Shown: positions 8,338-19,451, counted from the first letter of the stretch. The stretch: 64,000 nucleotides of DNA from Bacillus sp. S/N-304-OC-R1 (GCF_019749375.1 NZ_JACWFE010000001.1:62001-126000), one strand, 5' to 3'. Notes: generated by a model not told the origin, from the letters alone. Program-made: numbers and translations.

Positions 8338-9171
8338 TCAATCCAATACATTAAATCCATATTTTATAAATGTGTCCTTTGCAGTTTTTTCTTGAAGGTA
8401 CTGATAGAATATTTCTGCTTCTTTCATATGCTTATTCGAATTAACAATTCCAACCGGATAGACAATTGGATCATGGCTATCTGCACTCGCTTCACTAACA
8501 ACTAACACTTTATCTGAAGTTAAAGCATCAGTTTTATAAACTATACCGGCTGCAACATTACCGGTTTCTACATATGTTAGCACTTGCCTTACATCTTTTG
8601 CAAAAACAAGATTAGGTTGAATTTGCTTCCATAGCCCTAAAAATTCTAGAGTTTGCTTTCCATAGCTTCCTGCTGGAACTGCCTCTGGTGTACCGAGAGC
8701 AAATTTTTTGTCATTTAAATGCAAAAGATCTTCAAATCCTTTTATAGAATCCTTTGAATCTTTTGGTATGATTAATACAAGTGTATTGCCTAACATATCA
8801 TTGCCTTGATTTTGATCGATCAAGCCTTTAGAAACTAATTCATCAAATTTATCTTCTGCAGCGGAAAAGAACAGGTCTACCGGAGCTCCTTGAATAATTT
8901 GCTTTTGTAAAGCACCAGAACCGCCAAAGTTAAATAATAGTTTAATATTTGGGTACTCTTCTTCAAATACAGGCTTAATTTCATTAAAAGCATCTTCTAA
9001 ACTTGCTGCGGCTGAAATAGTTAATTCTATTTTTTCGTGCTTCTGTTCATTTGATTTGGCTTGCTGTTGTTTGTTATATTGACTCTCTGTATTATCTGTT
9101 GAACAACCAGTAACAAAAAGAAATAATAGTAGCAGCATAAAAATATATTTTTTTATTCTCATATGTTTCAC
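8338..9171 (-). CDS. modA: Molybdate-binding lipoprotein
   Basis: The 277-residue extracellular binding protein captures molybdate for ModB. It begins with a lipoprotein signal ending in VTGCS, then a Gln/Lys-rich linker. The mature domain opens with LTISAAASLEDAFNEI and includes FNFGGSGALQKQI and GAPVDLFFSAAE, all hallmarks of ModA. GTG 9171 is used because GAGG lies five bases ahead; ATG three codons later is the alternative. Transcription runs away from a divergent regulator gene, with a palindromic operator-like region between them. Confidence 0.95.
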   Translation of the reverse strand: MKHMRIKKYIFMLLLLFLFVTGCSTDNTESQYNKQQQAKSNEQKHEKIELTISAAASLEDAFNEIKPVFEEEYPNIKLLFNFGGSGALQKQIIQGAPVDLFFSAAEDKFDELVSKGLIDQNQGNDMLGNTLVLIIPKDSKDSIKGFEDLLHLNDKKFALGTPEAVPAGSYGKQTLEFLGLWKQIQPNLVFAKDVRQVLTYVETGNVAAGIVYKTDALTSDKVLVVSEASADSHDPIVYPVGIVNSNKHMKEAEIFYQYLQEKTAKDTFIKYGFNVLD

Positions 9172-9195
9172 ATTTTCCTCTCATTATAATTAAAT

Positions 9196-9238
9196 ATAAG
9201 TAGTTATAACTAATTATAACTACTTATAACTACTTATA
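9196..9238. promoter_or_regulatory. Palindromic operator candidate in the modA/regulator divergent promoter region
   Basis: A perfect 14-bp inverted repeat (ATAAGTAGTTATAA at 9196-9209 with TTATAACTACTTAT at 9214-9227, 4-base spacer) is followed directly by a third copy of the half-site, AACTACTTAT (9229-9238). It occupies most of the short gap between the divergent modA and the HTH regulator, so it is the natural binding site for that regulator. The promoters themselves are not clear. Confidence 0.65.
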
Positions 9239-9279
9239 GAAGTAATTTTTTCCAAAAAAATAAAGGTAGGATTGATAAC

Positions 9280-10215
9280 ATGTCAGATCATAATATTTCA
9301 TATACGATTGAAGAGGTAGCTGCTCTTTTAAAGGTTTCTAAATTAACCGTCTATGATCTCATAAAGAAGAATGAACTTACTTCCTATCGAGTAGGAAGGC
9401 AAATGCGCGTCGATTCTACTGATCTTGAAAGCTATAAATTGAGAACAAAAAATAGAGGAGTACACCAAGCAGCCCATTCCAATAAGGATTCAAACAATCT
9501 TTTAAATCCGCGAACATTTGTTATAAGCGGACAGGACATTGCATTAGATTTATTAGCAAAACAATTAGAAAAAGAGGAAATGAACATTAGACCGCTGAGG
9601 TTATATACCGGTAGTCTAAACAGTTTAATTTCTATGTACCAGAATCAATGCGACTTAGTCAGCCTACATCTCTTTGATGGTGATACAGGCACTTATAATA
9701 TTCCTTATGTAAAAAAAATCATGACTGGAATTCCGTTTATTGTAATTAACTTTCTCTCAAGATGGGCGGGACTATATGTGCAAAAAGGAAATCCAAAAAA
9801 TATATCTGGATGGATGGACTTAAATAGAGACGATATTTCGATCATTAATCGTGAAAAAGGAGCAGGCGCAAGGGTACTATTAGACGAACAGCTCCGAATA
9901 CATGGGATTCGATCAGTGGAGGTTAATGGATACAGCTTAGAAGAAACAAGTCATTTAGCTGTTGCTGCAGCCATTAAGGGGGAAAAAGCCGATGTTGGAA
10001 TTGGAATTGAACATGCAGCGAAAATTACCGATTTAGATTTTATACCGTTAATAAAGGAAAGATATGATTTGGTTTTATTAAAAACAGAAGAAAATGCTGC
10101 TATTATTGAGAAACTAAAAGAAACTCTTTCATCATCTGAATTAAAGAAGGAACTAAAAATGATGGGAGATTATGATTTGACTGAAACCGGGAAAGTAATA
10201 TTTGAAACCTTTTAA
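9280..10215 (+). CDS. Molybdate-responsive regulator: excisionase-type HTH fused to periplasmic-binding-like domain (YvgK type)
   Basis: Residues about 7-53 form a MerR/excisionase-type helix-turn-helix (YTIEEVAALLKVSKLTVYDL, RVGRQMRVD). After a linker, residues about 75-305 form a cytoplasmic binding-protein-like domain of the COG1910 type (VISGQDIALDLLAKQLE, GDTGTYNIP, INREKGAGARVLLDEQL, ADVGIGIE). Such fusions are one-component ligand sensors. Its divergent placement next to modAB and the shared palindrome suggest it controls molybdate uptake, much as B. subtilis YvgK sits beside the modA/modB-like YvgL/YvgM. The ligand (molybdate or tungstate) is inferred. Confidence 0.88.
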   Translation: MSDHNISYTIEEVAALLKVSKLTVYDLIKKNELTSYRVGRQMRVDSTDLESYKLRTKNRGVHQAAHSNKDSNNLLNPRTFVISGQDIALDLLAKQLEKEEMNIRPLRLYTGSLNSLISMYQNQCDLVSLHLFDGDTGTYNIPYVKKIMTGIPFIVINFLSRWAGLYVQKGNPKNISGWMDLNRDDISIINREKGAGARVLLDEQLRIHGIRSVEVNGYSLEETSHLAVAAAIKGEKADVGIGIEHAAKITDLDFIPLIKERYDLVLLKTEENAAIIEKLKETLSSSELKKELKMMGDYDLTETGKVIFETF

Positions 10216-10292
10216 AATGAATTTAAAAACTACGGTTAACTCTTTCATTAATGGAACATAACTAAGAATGTATTAATGAAAGGAGGACTAAA

Positions 10293-10508
10293 ATGTTCGA
10301 TAACTTTGAAGTTAAGCAAGTATTTGAAGATCAAATCCACGAACGTCATCAGTTTAAATTTAATATCGCTGGAAATGATTATTCAGGAATCTACCATGAT
10401 GAAGAGATACATTGGTTTCATCCTCGACCAGGGCATTCTCTTGAACAAGAACATGTGGAAGCTATCGAAAATAAAGTACATGATTTAATGAGAGAACATC
10501 TCCAGTAA
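10293..10508 (+). CDS. YheE-like small protein (DUF5342 type)
   Basis: This is a 71-residue soluble protein with AAAGGAGG before ATG 10293. It contains many aromatic and acidic residues (FKFNIAGNDYSGIYHDEE, HWFHPRPG) and a helical C-terminus ending in MREHLQ. The arrangement matches small Bacillus proteins of the YheE/DUF5342 group; the biochemical role is unknown. It forms its own unit between the mod regulator and a terminator shared with the urea transporter. An overlapping frame at 10276-10488 is only a shadow. Confidence 0.7.
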   Translation: MFDNFEVKQVFEDQIHERHQFKFNIAGNDYSGIYHDEEIHWFHPRPGHSLEQEHVEAIENKVHDLMREHLQ

Positions 10509-10513
10509 AGGAT

Positions 10514-10558
10514 TAAAAGCATCTGTCACTATTGCTGACTAGATGCTTTTATTTTTTT
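10514..10558. terminator. Bidirectional terminator between yheE-like gene and urea transporter
   Basis: AAAAGCATCT (10515-10524) pairs with AGATGCTTTT (10541-10550), with a T run after it on the plus side. Confidence 0.8.
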
Positions 10559-11522
10559 AGAACTTCTTTTCCTTAATATTTGAGAAAGGCATTACTTTTC
10601 TTGCACATAGAATAATCCATGTTGCTAATACAAAAGGCATTGTCAGAGCCGGAAGTCCAAATGGAATAAGCAATGCGTCCACACTAGCAGTAATAAGAAC
10701 AGCTAAACAAGCAGAAATGATTCCTATTAAAACTGTGAGAAAATTTTGTTTTTCATTAAAAACAGCTGATACTGCCAAGATTGTTAAGATGGCATTGTAC
10801 CCATAAAGCCCTAACATCATTAATGTATGTTCAGCTCCAAGAAAGTAAGCAAAAATCAAAGCCGTAATGTTTCCTAAAATTGCATATAGCCCTAACTTCC
10901 AACCGGCAAAAAAGACGGCGACAAAAAGTAATATCCCTGAAAGTGGTTCATCCAACAGATAAATCTGTCCGATTCCATTAAAAATTCCTTCAATGAAATC
11001 TACTTTTTCCGTTAATTCTGGTCCTAAAACAGATAGATTTTGTGGTTCGAGTTCTGGTGATAAATTAATCGCATGTAATTTATAAGGTGTCAGTAATATG
11101 ATCCATGTTAGAACGATAAAAGGGAATGTTAATATAGGGATTCCTGTATTTCTCATTAAATATACGATTGCAGCGGTAAAGATTGCAGCAATTGCCGCTC
11201 CACCGAGAGCAAATATCCATCTGTTAGATCCTGTTAGAAACAGCATCAAAGCCATCCCAGTTAATACTGAATTATACCCTAGTAGACCTTGATTGACTTT
11301 TTGTTCCTCCATCCCACCTATTTTTCCGATAAAGGTACCAATAAAAGCAGATAATAATGCAATGATTCCTTCAAATATTGAAGAAACCATTATCGCTAAC
11401 AATATAATCAAACCTGATATCGCATTTTCAATTAATATGACTTGAGAAATACCTTTTAATGAGGCAGTGATAAACGATAATGCCGACCCTCTTAATGTGA
11501 ATGACTGATTTGTTTTATTCAT
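10557..11522 (-). CDS. Urea transporter (UT family)
   Basis: The 321-residue protein has about ten membrane helices arranged as two similar halves. Each half carries the UT-type repeat: GLLGYNSVLTGMAL in the first and GLYGYNAILTILAVSA in the second, with TFPFIVLTWIIL and TMPFVLATWIIL matching each other. UT channels let urea move down its gradient. The gene is transcribed divergently from ureABCEFGD, only 200 bases away, so it most likely feeds the urease. It resembles Bacillus Yut proteins. Confidence 0.93.
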   Translation of the reverse strand: MNKTNQSFTLRGSALSFITASLKGISQVILIENAISGLIILLAIMVSSIFEGIIALLSAFIGTFIGKIGGMEEQKVNQGLLGYNSVLTGMALMLFLTGSNRWIFALGGAAIAAIFTAAIVYLMRNTGIPILTFPFIVLTWIILLTPYKLHAINLSPELEPQNLSVLGPELTEKVDFIEGIFNGIGQIYLLDEPLSGILLFVAVFFAGWKLGLYAILGNITALIFAYFLGAEHTLMMLGLYGYNAILTILAVSAVFNEKQNFLTVLIGIISACLAVLITASVDALLIPFGLPALTMPFVLATWIILCARKVMPFSNIKEKKF

Positions 11523-11723
11523 ACCTTTTACCCCTTATTAATTTAATTCTTTCATTAGCTTTCCAAATATCCATTACGAAAATCCATCATAAAAATTTTT
11601 GCTAGCTAACGAAGAATTTCCGTTTAAATGTTAAATATTAGGAAATAATGAATTTGGGTTCAAATAATATTTTTTTTGGATAATTGGTAGACCTTTTTCC
11701 CTACCTATAAAGGAGGCCTATTT
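11523..11723. promoter_or_regulatory. Divergent promoter region, urea transporter / urease
   Basis: This AT-rich 201-bp gap must hold promoters for both directions. A GATAAT hexamer at 11679-11684 could be a -10 box for ureA, but its best upstream partner (TTGGGT, 11654-11659) sits 19 bases away. TGTTAAATATTAGGAAA around 11627-11646 matches only the left half of a TnrA/GlnR site. No regulator can be named with confidence. AAAGGAGG precedes ureA. Confidence 0.4.
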
Positions 11724-12026
11724 ATGCAGTTAGTACCACGTGAGATTGACAAGCTTATGATAGTTGTCGCAGCTGATCTGGCAAGACGGCGAAAAGAAAG
11801 AGGATTGAAATTAAATTACCCCGAAGCCGTAGCTCTTATTACCCATGAAGTTCTAGAAGGGGCCAGAGATGGAAAAACTGTTGCACAGTTGATGGAATAT
11901 GGCGCAACCGTTTTGTCGCGTGATGATGTAATGGAAGGGATTCCGGAAATGATTGATGATATCCAGGTCGAAGCGACTTTTCCTGATGGAACAAAATTAG
12001 TTACTGTTCATGATCCAATTCGCTAA
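11724..12026 (+). CDS. ureA: Urease subunit gamma
   Basis: The 100-residue protein is full length for UreA. It carries PREIDKLMI at the N-terminus, [21 protein letters not shown], the [15 protein letters not shown] segment and an end of LVTVHDPIR, all diagnostic. It is the first structural gene of ureABCEFGD. Together with UreB and UreC it builds the (alpha beta gamma)3 cytoplasmic enzyme that splits urea to ammonia and carbamate. Confidence 0.98.
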   Translation: MQLVPREIDKLMIVVAADLARRRKERGLKLNYPEAVALITHEVLEGARDGKTVAQLMEYGATVLSRDDVMEGIPEMIDDIQVEATFPDGTKLVTVHDPIR

Positions 12027-12063
12027 ATAGGAAAAATAATGAGAATGGCAGGAGGGTTTTCAG

Positions 12064-12387
12064 TTGGAACCAGGACAATTATTTTTAAAGGAAGAAGAAA
12101 TTGTTTGTAATGCCGGTAGAAGTAAAACAAAGATTTCCGTAACGAATACTGGTGACCGACCAGTGCAGGTTGGATCTCATTATCATTTTTATGAGGTAAA
12201 CGAAGCGCTGCAATTTGACCGCGATGAAGCCTTTGGTAAAAGGTTAAATATTCCGGCGGGCGCAGCTGTACGTTTTGAGCCAGGCGATGAAAAAGAAGTA
12301 GACTTAGTTAGCTATGGCGGAGAACAGAGAATCTATGGTTTCAATAATAAAGTCGATGGATCTGTAGAAAAGAGGGGTCAAGCATGA
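12064..12387 (+). CDS. ureB: Urease subunit beta
   Basis: The 107-residue UreB shows the family's beta-sandwich signatures: [35 protein letters not shown], the [18 protein letters not shown] stretch and VDLVSYGG. It begins at TTG 12064 with AGGAGGG eight bases ahead. Its last four bases (ATGA) contain the ureC start, so translation is coupled. It is a structural, non-catalytic subunit. Confidence 0.98.
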   Translation: MEPGQLFLKEEEIVCNAGRSKTKISVTNTGDRPVQVGSHYHFYEVNEALQFDRDEAFGKRLNIPAGAAVRFEPGDEKEVDLVSYGGEQRIYGFNNKVDGSVEKRGQA

Positions 12388-14096
12388 GTTTTAACATGTC
12401 GAGAAAGCAATATGTTCAAATGTTCGGTCCAACAACAGGTGACTCCATCCGGTTAGCGGATACAGATATAATTATTCAAATTGAAAAAGATTATACAACC
12501 TATGGAGAAGAGGTCGTTTTCGGCGGTGGGAAGGTAATCCGGGACGGAATGGGGCAAGATCCACTTGTTACTCGCGGTGATGGGATTCCGGATCTTGTGA
12601 TTACAAATGCAGTCATACTTGATTATACAGGCATATTTAAAGCTGATATTGCCATTCGTGATGGGAAAATAGCCGGAATCGGAAAAGCTGGGAATCCTTT
12701 AGTCATGGATGGTGTAGACATCATTATTGGGGCATCAACAGAAATTATCGCAGGAGAAGGCATGATCGTCACTGCTGGGGGAATCGATACTCACGTTCAT
12801 TTTATTAATCCTGAACAAGTTAGCACAGCATTAACTGCAGGTTTAACAACTTTAATTGGCGGTGGAACAGGGCCAACAGCCGGATCAAGAGCAACAACCG
12901 TAACTCCGGGAGAATGGAATATTCATCGAATGCTGGAAGCTGCTGAAGGACTCCCGATTAATGTGGGATTTACTGGAAAAGGGCAAGCTGCAGCAGAAGA
13001 ACCTCTAGCTGAGCAAATTCGGGCAGGTGCAATCGGATTAAAGGTTCACGAGGATTGGGGAGCAACAGCTTCAGCAATTGATTATTCATTAAGGGTAGCA
13101 GATAAATTCGATGTTCAAGTGGCATTGCATGCTGATACATTAAATGAGTGCGGCTTTGTCGAAAACACATTGGCAGCCATCAAAGACCGTGCAATCCATA
13201 TGTACCATACTGAAGGAGCGGGAGGGGGCCATGCACCTGACCTATTAATGTCAGCCGGCTATATGAATGTACTGCCGTCCTCTACAAATCCAACTTTGCC
13301 CTATACCGTTAATACAATAGATGAGCATATGGACATGTTAATGGTTTGTCACCATTTAAATCCATCTGTTCCAGAAGATATAGCTTTTGCTGATTCAAGG
13401 ATTCGGCGTGAAACGATTGCAGCAGAAGATATCCTACAAGATATGGGTGTTCTAAGCATGACAAGCTCAGATGCACAGGCAATGGGACGTATTGGAGAGG
13501 TAGTAATCCGGACATGGCAGACAGCAGATAAAATGAAAAAACAACGAGGATTACTTCAAGGTGATAGTAAGCTTTCGGATAATAATCGGGCAAAACGATA
13601 TATTGCAAAATATACGATTAATCCAGCTATTACCCATGGGATTGCAGATTATGTTGGGTCTGTAGAAGTAGGCAAAATTGCCGATTTAGTTCTATGGCAG
13701 CCATCTTTTTTTGGAGTGAAGCCTGAACTAGTTCTAAAAAATGGATTTGTTGTCTACGCCTTAATGGGAGATGCCAATGCATCAATTCCGACACCACAGC
13801 CAATTATCCATCGTCCAATGTATGCTACAACTGGAAAAGCATTAATGAAAAGCTCAATTACTTTTATTTCTCAGGCTGCATTTGAAGATAAAATACATGA
13901 AAAACTGGGTCTCGAAAGAATAATTCTTCCTGTTCATGGTATTCGCAAATTAACAAAAAAACATATGAAGCATAATTCCGAAACTCCGGAAATTTTAGTA
14001 GATCCGCAAACTTACGAAGTAAAGGTAAATGGAGAAATAATTATGTGTGAGCCTGTGGACAAGGTACCAATGGGGCAAAGATATTTTCTGTTTTGA
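12384..14096 (+). CDS. ureC: Urease subunit alpha (catalytic)
   Basis: The 570-residue catalytic subunit has all nickel-site features: His137 and His139 (THVHF), the lysine that is carbamylated (Lys220 in GLKVHEDWG, the same number as in Sporosarcina pasteurii), further His ligands in HADTLNE and [12 protein letters not shown], and the mobile flap with MVCHHL. The C-terminus ends in RYFLF. It overlaps ureB by four bases. Maturation depends on the ureEFGD products encoded just downstream. Confidence 0.99.
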   Translation: MSFNMSRKQYVQMFGPTTGDSIRLADTDIIIQIEKDYTTYGEEVVFGGGKVIRDGMGQDPLVTRGDGIPDLVITNAVILDYTGIFKADIAIRDGKIAGIGKAGNPLVMDGVDIIIGASTEIIAGEGMIVTAGGIDTHVHFINPEQVSTALTAGLTTLIGGGTGPTAGSRATTVTPGEWNIHRMLEAAEGLPINVGFTGKGQAAAEEPLAEQIRAGAIGLKVHEDWGATASAIDYSLRVADKFDVQVALHADTLNECGFVENTLAAIKDRAIHMYHTEGAGGGHAPDLLMSAGYMNVLPSSTNPTLPYTVNTIDEHMDMLMVCHHLNPSVPEDIAFADSRIRRETIAAEDILQDMGVLSMTSSDAQAMGRIGEVVIRTWQTADKMKKQRGLLQGDSKLSDNNRAKRYIAKYTINPAITHGIADYVGSVEVGKIADLVLWQPSFFGVKPELVLKNGFVVYALMGDANASIPTPQPIIHRPMYATTGKALMKSSITFISQAAFEDKIHEKLGLERIILPVHGIRKLTKKHMKHNSETPEILVDPQTYEVKVNGEIIMCEPVDKVPMGQRYFLF

Positions 14097-14105
14097 GGTG
14101 AAGAA

Positions 14106-14561
14106 ATGATTGTTGAAAATATTATTACAAATATTGAAGAATTAGAAAAAGAAGAAATCATTAAACGCCATATTGAAAAGGTCTATATGGAAAGTGCTAA
14201 CTTAGTAAAAAGAATACAGCTTGTAACAACTGATCACGGCAAAGAAATCGGCATACGTTTAAAGCAGCCACGTGATTTAGCAGCTGGTGATGTTCTGTTT
14301 ATGGATGAGAAAAATATAATCGTCGTTGATGTTATATCAGATGATTTATTAGTGATTAAGCCGCGCAGTTTAAAAGAAATGGGGACAATTGCCCATCAGC
14401 TTGGGAATCGTCATTTGCCTGCTCAATTTGAGGAAAATGAAATGCTTGTGCAATACGATTATCTTGTTGAGGAATTACTTCAGGAGCTTCATATTCCTTA
14501 TAAACGTGAAGAGCGGAAGGTAAAACAAGCTTTTAGACATATAGGTCACAGTCATGGATAA
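14106..14561 (+). CDS. ureE: Urease accessory protein UreE (nickel metallochaperone)
   Basis: The 151-residue UreE carries an N-terminal peptide-binding-like domain (about 1-75) and a C-terminal metal domain with [12 protein letters not shown], which contains the dimer-interface His of the nickel site. The tail is short and only mildly His-rich (FRHIGHSHG), unlike the long poly-His tail of enterobacterial UreE. It delivers Ni to the UreFGD complex. Its 3' end overlaps ureF by eight bases. Confidence 0.96.
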   Translation: MIVENIITNIEELEKEEIIKRHIEKVYMESANLVKRIQLVTTDHGKEIGIRLKQPRDLAAGDVLFMDEKNIIVVDVISDDLLVIKPRSLKEMGTIAHQLGNRHLPAQFEENEMLVQYDYLVEELLQELHIPYKREERKVKQAFRHIGHSHG

Positions 14562-15240
14562 GCAGCTACTTTCAATTTTACAACTTTGCGATTCTAATTT
14601 TCCGACTGGAGCATTTAGTCATTCCTATGGTCTAGAGACGTATATACAAGAAAATAAAGTTCATGATGCAGATTCATTTCTAGAATGGCTCCAAATTTAT
14701 TTAAATGAGCAGTTAATCCATTCAGACGGTCTAGCTTGTAAGCTTATTTATGAAGCATTAGAAATGGAACAATACACAAAAGTATGGAAGCTGGACAGAA
14801 TGCTGATGGTTCAAAATCTGCCTCGGGAAACCCGAGAAGGTTCCAAGAGAATCGGAGAAAGCATGGCAAAGCTAATTCAATCTCTTTATGATTTTCAGGT
14901 ATTGAATGAATATGCTAAACGAATAAAGAGTAAGCAATCATTTGGGCATCCTGCAGTTGTATTCTCTATGATTGGTCATCACTTATGCATTACTCCAGAT
15001 TCAACTATATTGTATTATTTATACTCTGCCGTTTCAGGCATTGTTCAAAATGCTGTAAGAGCAATTCCTTTAGGCCAAACAGCAGGACAAAAAATTATTC
15101 ACTCAATACAGGATTCCTTAGTTGATGCCGTTACTAAAATCAGAGAAATGGAAGAGGAAGATTTCGGTATTGTATCACCAGGTCTTGAGTTATCTCAAAT
15201 GCTGCATGAACGAGTAAATATTAGAATTTTTATGTCTTAA
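14554..15240 (+). CDS. ureF: Urease accessory protein UreF
   Basis: The all-helical 228-residue protein shows [20 protein letters not shown] at the N-terminus, [14 protein letters not shown] in the middle and [20 protein letters not shown] towards the end, as expected for UreF. It bridges UreD-bound apo-urease and the GTPase UreG and gates GTP hydrolysis during nickel insertion. It overlaps ureE by eight bases, so the two are translationally coupled. Confidence 0.96.
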   Translation: MDKQLLSILQLCDSNFPTGAFSHSYGLETYIQENKVHDADSFLEWLQIYLNEQLIHSDGLACKLIYEALEMEQYTKVWKLDRMLMVQNLPRETREGSKRIGESMAKLIQSLYDFQVLNEYAKRIKSKQSFGHPAVVFSMIGHHLCITPDSTILYYLYSAVSGIVQNAVRAIPLGQTAGQKIIHSIQDSLVDAVTKIREMEEEDFGIVSPGLELSQMLHERVNIRIFMS

Positions 15241-15264
15241 AAAATATGGAAAGGTGTGTTTATT

Positions 15265-15876
15265 ATGGAACCAGTAAAGATTGGGGTAGGAGGTCCTGTT
15301 GGTGCAGGAAAAACGTTGTTAGTTGAAAAACTAACTCGTAAATTAAATGGTGAAATCAGTATGGCCGCAATTACTAATGATATTTACACGAAGGAAGATG
15401 CCAAGTTCTTAATGGAAAACGGGGTTCTTCCTGCGGATAGAATCATTGGAGTAGAAACAGGCGGGTGTCCACATACTGCCATTCGAGAAGACGCTTCCAT
15501 GAATTTCGCTGCCATTGATCAGTTAAAGGAAAGTCATCCAGACTTAGAACTGATATTTGTTGAAAGCGGTGGGGACAACCTGGCTGCGACTTTTAGTCCA
15601 GAGCTTGTGGATTTTTCCATCTATATTATTGATGTCGCACAAGGTGAAAAAATTCCGCGAAAAGGCGGGCAGGGAATGATAAAGTCAGATTTATTTATTA
15701 TTAATAAAACAGATCTGGCACCGTTTGTCGGCGCGAGATTAGATGTAATGGAGTCTGATACTAAGGTCTTTAGAGGAGATAAACCGTTTATCTTTACAAA
15801 TTTGAAAGATAATTCAGGATTAGACGATGTTATAGAATGGATAAAGAAAAATGCATTACTAAAAGGAATTGCCTAG
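15265..15876 (+). CDS. ureG: Urease accessory GTPase UreG
   Basis: The 203-residue SIMIBI-class GTPase has the P-loop GGPVGAGKT (about 8-16), the metal-binding CPH motif in [26 protein letters not shown], and the guanine-specific NKTD. The ATG at 15265 gives the usual [10 protein letters not shown] start; a GTG three codons upstream is in frame but sits on the AAGGTG ribosome site. It couples GTP hydrolysis to nickel delivery. Confidence 0.97.
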   Translation: MEPVKIGVGGPVGAGKTLLVEKLTRKLNGEISMAAITNDIYTKEDAKFLMENGVLPADRIIGVETGGCPHTAIREDASMNFAAIDQLKESHPDLELIFVESGGDNLAATFSPELVDFSIYIIDVAQGEKIPRKGGQGMIKSDLFIINKTDLAPFVGARLDVMESDTKVFRGDKPFIFTNLKDNSGLDDVIEWIKKNALLKGIA

Positions 15877-15877
15877 A

Positions 15878-16702
15878 ATGAGCAATTGGACTGGAGTCTT
15901 AAAGTTAGATGCAGAAGATAGGGGAGGCAGAACAGTAGCGAGAAATGTATATTTTCAAGGCGCTTTAAAATTGATGCGCCCGATTTATCATGATGATTCA
16001 GGTAAGGTTTGCTACTATTTATTAAACCCTGGCGGTGGCTATTTAGATGGCGACCGCTACCGTTTACATATCTCGTTAAACGAAAGGGCAAGAGTTACTC
16101 TAACAACACAATCTGCAACAAAAATTTACAAAACTCCAAATTCATTAGCTTATCAGGAGACTGAAATTCATTTAAAAGAAGGCAGTTTTTTAGAGTATCT
16201 GCCAGATCCACTTATAGCCTATCGAAATGCAAAATATAAACAAAAAAATGTAATTCGCATGGAAAAAGGAGCAACATTAATTTACTCAGACATTATTACC
16301 CCAGGATGGTCACCTGATGGAGAGTTTTTCAGTTATGAGCAGCTTCAATTAATAAATGAAATATATATGGATGAGGAGCTAATTACCTTTGATCATTTAA
16401 AATTAAGCCCGTCTGTTAAAAATATGAAAACAATCGGGATAATGGAAGGCTATACACATATAGGCTCCATGATTGTTATATGTGATCAAACAAATAATGA
16501 GCTGCTTGATCGTATATACAAGGCAGTAAAATCTGAGGAGAATGAGTATAAAATTGGCCTGTCCTTACTGCCGGTTCCCGGCTTTTCGATCCGAATATTA
16601 GCTAATTTAACACAAACAATCGAAAGGATTTTTAATGAATGCCATAAGCTCATTAGTGAAGAATGGTTTCAAACATCTCCTAGCTTTTTAAGAAAATATT
16701 AA
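15878..16702 (+). CDS. ureD: Urease accessory protein UreD (UreH)
   Basis: The beta-rich 274-residue scaffold begins with NWTGVLKLDAEDRGGRTVAR. It contains LLNPGGGYLDGDRY, the TTQSATKIYKT motif and EYLPDPLIAYRNA, all UreD hallmarks. It binds apo-urease and recruits UreF-UreG. ATG 15878 begins two bases after the ureG stop, with AAAAGGA about 12 bases ahead. It is the last gene of the operon (order ABCEFGD, the common Bacillus order) and is followed by a terminator. No nickel permease gene is attached. Confidence 0.95.
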   Translation: MSNWTGVLKLDAEDRGGRTVARNVYFQGALKLMRPIYHDDSGKVCYYLLNPGGGYLDGDRYRLHISLNERARVTLTTQSATKIYKTPNSLAYQETEIHLKEGSFLEYLPDPLIAYRNAKYKQKNVIRMEKGATLIYSDIITPGWSPDGEFFSYEQLQLINEIYMDEELITFDHLKLSPSVKNMKTIGIMEGYTHIGSMIVICDQTNNELLDRIYKAVKSEENEYKIGLSLLPVPGFSIRILANLTQTIERIFNECHKLISEEWFQTSPSFLRKY

Positions 16703-16738
16703 TACATGGAGACCCATAGGATTCAAAATCTGAAAAAA

Positions 16739-16770
16739 TAAGACTAAAGAATTAATTCTTTAGTCTTTCT
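16739..16770 (+). terminator. Intrinsic terminator of the urease operon
   Basis: AAGACTAAAGAA (16740-16751) and TTCTTTAGTCTT (16756-16767) form a 12-bp perfect stem with a four-base loop and T-rich tail. Confidence 0.88.
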
Positions 16771-16782
16771 TATTGCTTAATT

Positions 16783-17025
16783 TTATCTAATTCTTTCCTC
16801 GATTTCTTGACATACTTCATCAGCGGATAATCCGCTCGCCTCAATAACAGGGGCTTTCGTCGTAATATCATGCATTCCCATAAAGTTCGAGTCCATTCCA
16901 GTTACGACACAAGCTGAACAGTTTTCAGCATCTTGAGCAGACTTTAGTTCAACGACATCATATCCCTTTTCCCGAAGAGCTTCAGAAACATTTGTTAATG
17001 ATTGTTCCACAGCAATTTTTTTCAT
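16783..17025 (-). CDS. ykuS: YkuS-like protein (UPF0180)
   Basis: The 80-residue soluble protein matches the UPF0180/YkuS family in length and sequence: KKIAVEQSLTNVSEALREKG at the start, two cysteines in ENCSACVVTG, GMDSNFMGMHDI, and an acidic-basic helical end. The function is unknown; it is conserved in Bacilli. GGAGGTG lies just ahead of the start. It is a single-gene unit convergent with the urease operon. Confidence 0.88.
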   Translation of the reverse strand: MKKIAVEQSLTNVSEALREKGYDVVELKSAQDAENCSACVVTGMDSNFMGMHDITTKAPVIEASGLSADEVCQEIEERIR

Positions 17026-17137
17026 CAGTCAACACCTCCTCCGTTGATAGAATGGCTTTTTCTCTGGCATTTTATTCTCTTGAATTTGGAATATATTTAC
17101 GCTCGTTAAGAAAAAGTAAGAAGGGAGGTGAGGCAAT

Positions 17138-17266
17138 ATGTCAAAGAGAAAAAAGGACCCGTCCAAAACAGGGTTAAGCGCATCTGATGTGAAAGGGCAA
17201 GGAACAACAAATATTGAAACAGGCGGAACAACGTCCTCTTCAACTAGTCATAAAAAGAAAAAATAA
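17138..17266 (+). CDS. YuzL-family small protein (42 aa)
   Basis: A frame of 42 residues starts at ATG 17138 behind AAGGGAGGTGAGG. The sequence opens with MSKRKKDPSKTGLSASDVKG, continues with Thr/Ser/Gly-rich polar residues and ends in KKKK. The KDPSK-x-G-x-SA pattern and low complexity match the YuzL family of Bacillus, whose role is unknown (possibly spore-related). The gene ends with its own terminator. Confidence 0.75.
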   Translation: MSKRKKDPSKTGLSASDVKGQGTTNIETGGTTSSSTSHKKKK

Positions 17267-17294
17267 GATTTGTATATGGCTTACATAGCATAAA

Positions 17295-17325
17295 AAACAG
17301 GATGGAGAAATCCATCCTGTTCCTA
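17295..17325. terminator. Bidirectional terminator between yuzL-like gene and ABC-F gene
   Basis: AACAGGATGG (17296-17305) pairs with CCATCCTGTT (17312-17321) across a six-base loop, with A-rich and T-rich flanks. Confidence 0.82.
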
Positions 17326-17332
17326 ATCAAAT

Positions 17333-19249
<1,917 letters not shown>

Positions 19250-19384
19250 GTGGCCAAAAAACAGCTCGTTGATTTAGTTAACCGTTTAAAGAAAGCTGGA
19301 ATTAATGTTAGCTTTACAAAACCAAGATCCAAAATGATCATAGCTTTTCCACAAAACAAAAGATTATCATCCACTACTAACTAA
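19250..19384 (+). CDS. Hypothetical 44-aa basic protein
   Basis: A short frame starts at GTG 19250 with AAAGGA nine bases ahead, a -10-like box upstream and a terminator downstream. The product begins MAKKQLVDLVNRLKKAGINV and continues with SFTKPRSKMIIAFPQNKR. It looks like one basic amphipathic helix followed by a beta hairpin. I cannot assign a function. Confidence 0.6.
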   Translation: MAKKQLVDLVNRLKKAGINVSFTKPRSKMIIAFPQNKRLSSTTN

Positions 19385-19412
19385 GAGGCTGACAGAATAA
19401 ACAACATAAATT

Positions 19413-19445
19413 AAAAAAGTTAAGCATACTCGCTTAACTTTTTCT
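19413..19445. terminator. Bidirectional terminator between the 44-aa gene and the Sco gene
   Basis: AAAAAGTTAAG (about 19414-19424) pairs with CTTAACTTTTT (about 19433-19443) across an eight-base loop. Confidence 0.82.
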
Positions 19446-19451
19446 TTTGTT

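Noticed and set aside
10276-10488. 70-aa frame overlapping the YheE-like gene
   Set aside because: The start sits at the ribosome site of the real gene and the composition is shadow-like (basic, Ile/Lys-rich).
11627-11646. TnrA/GlnR-like site before ureA
   Set aside because: Only the left half of TGTNAN...TNACA is matched; the right half fails at two key bases.
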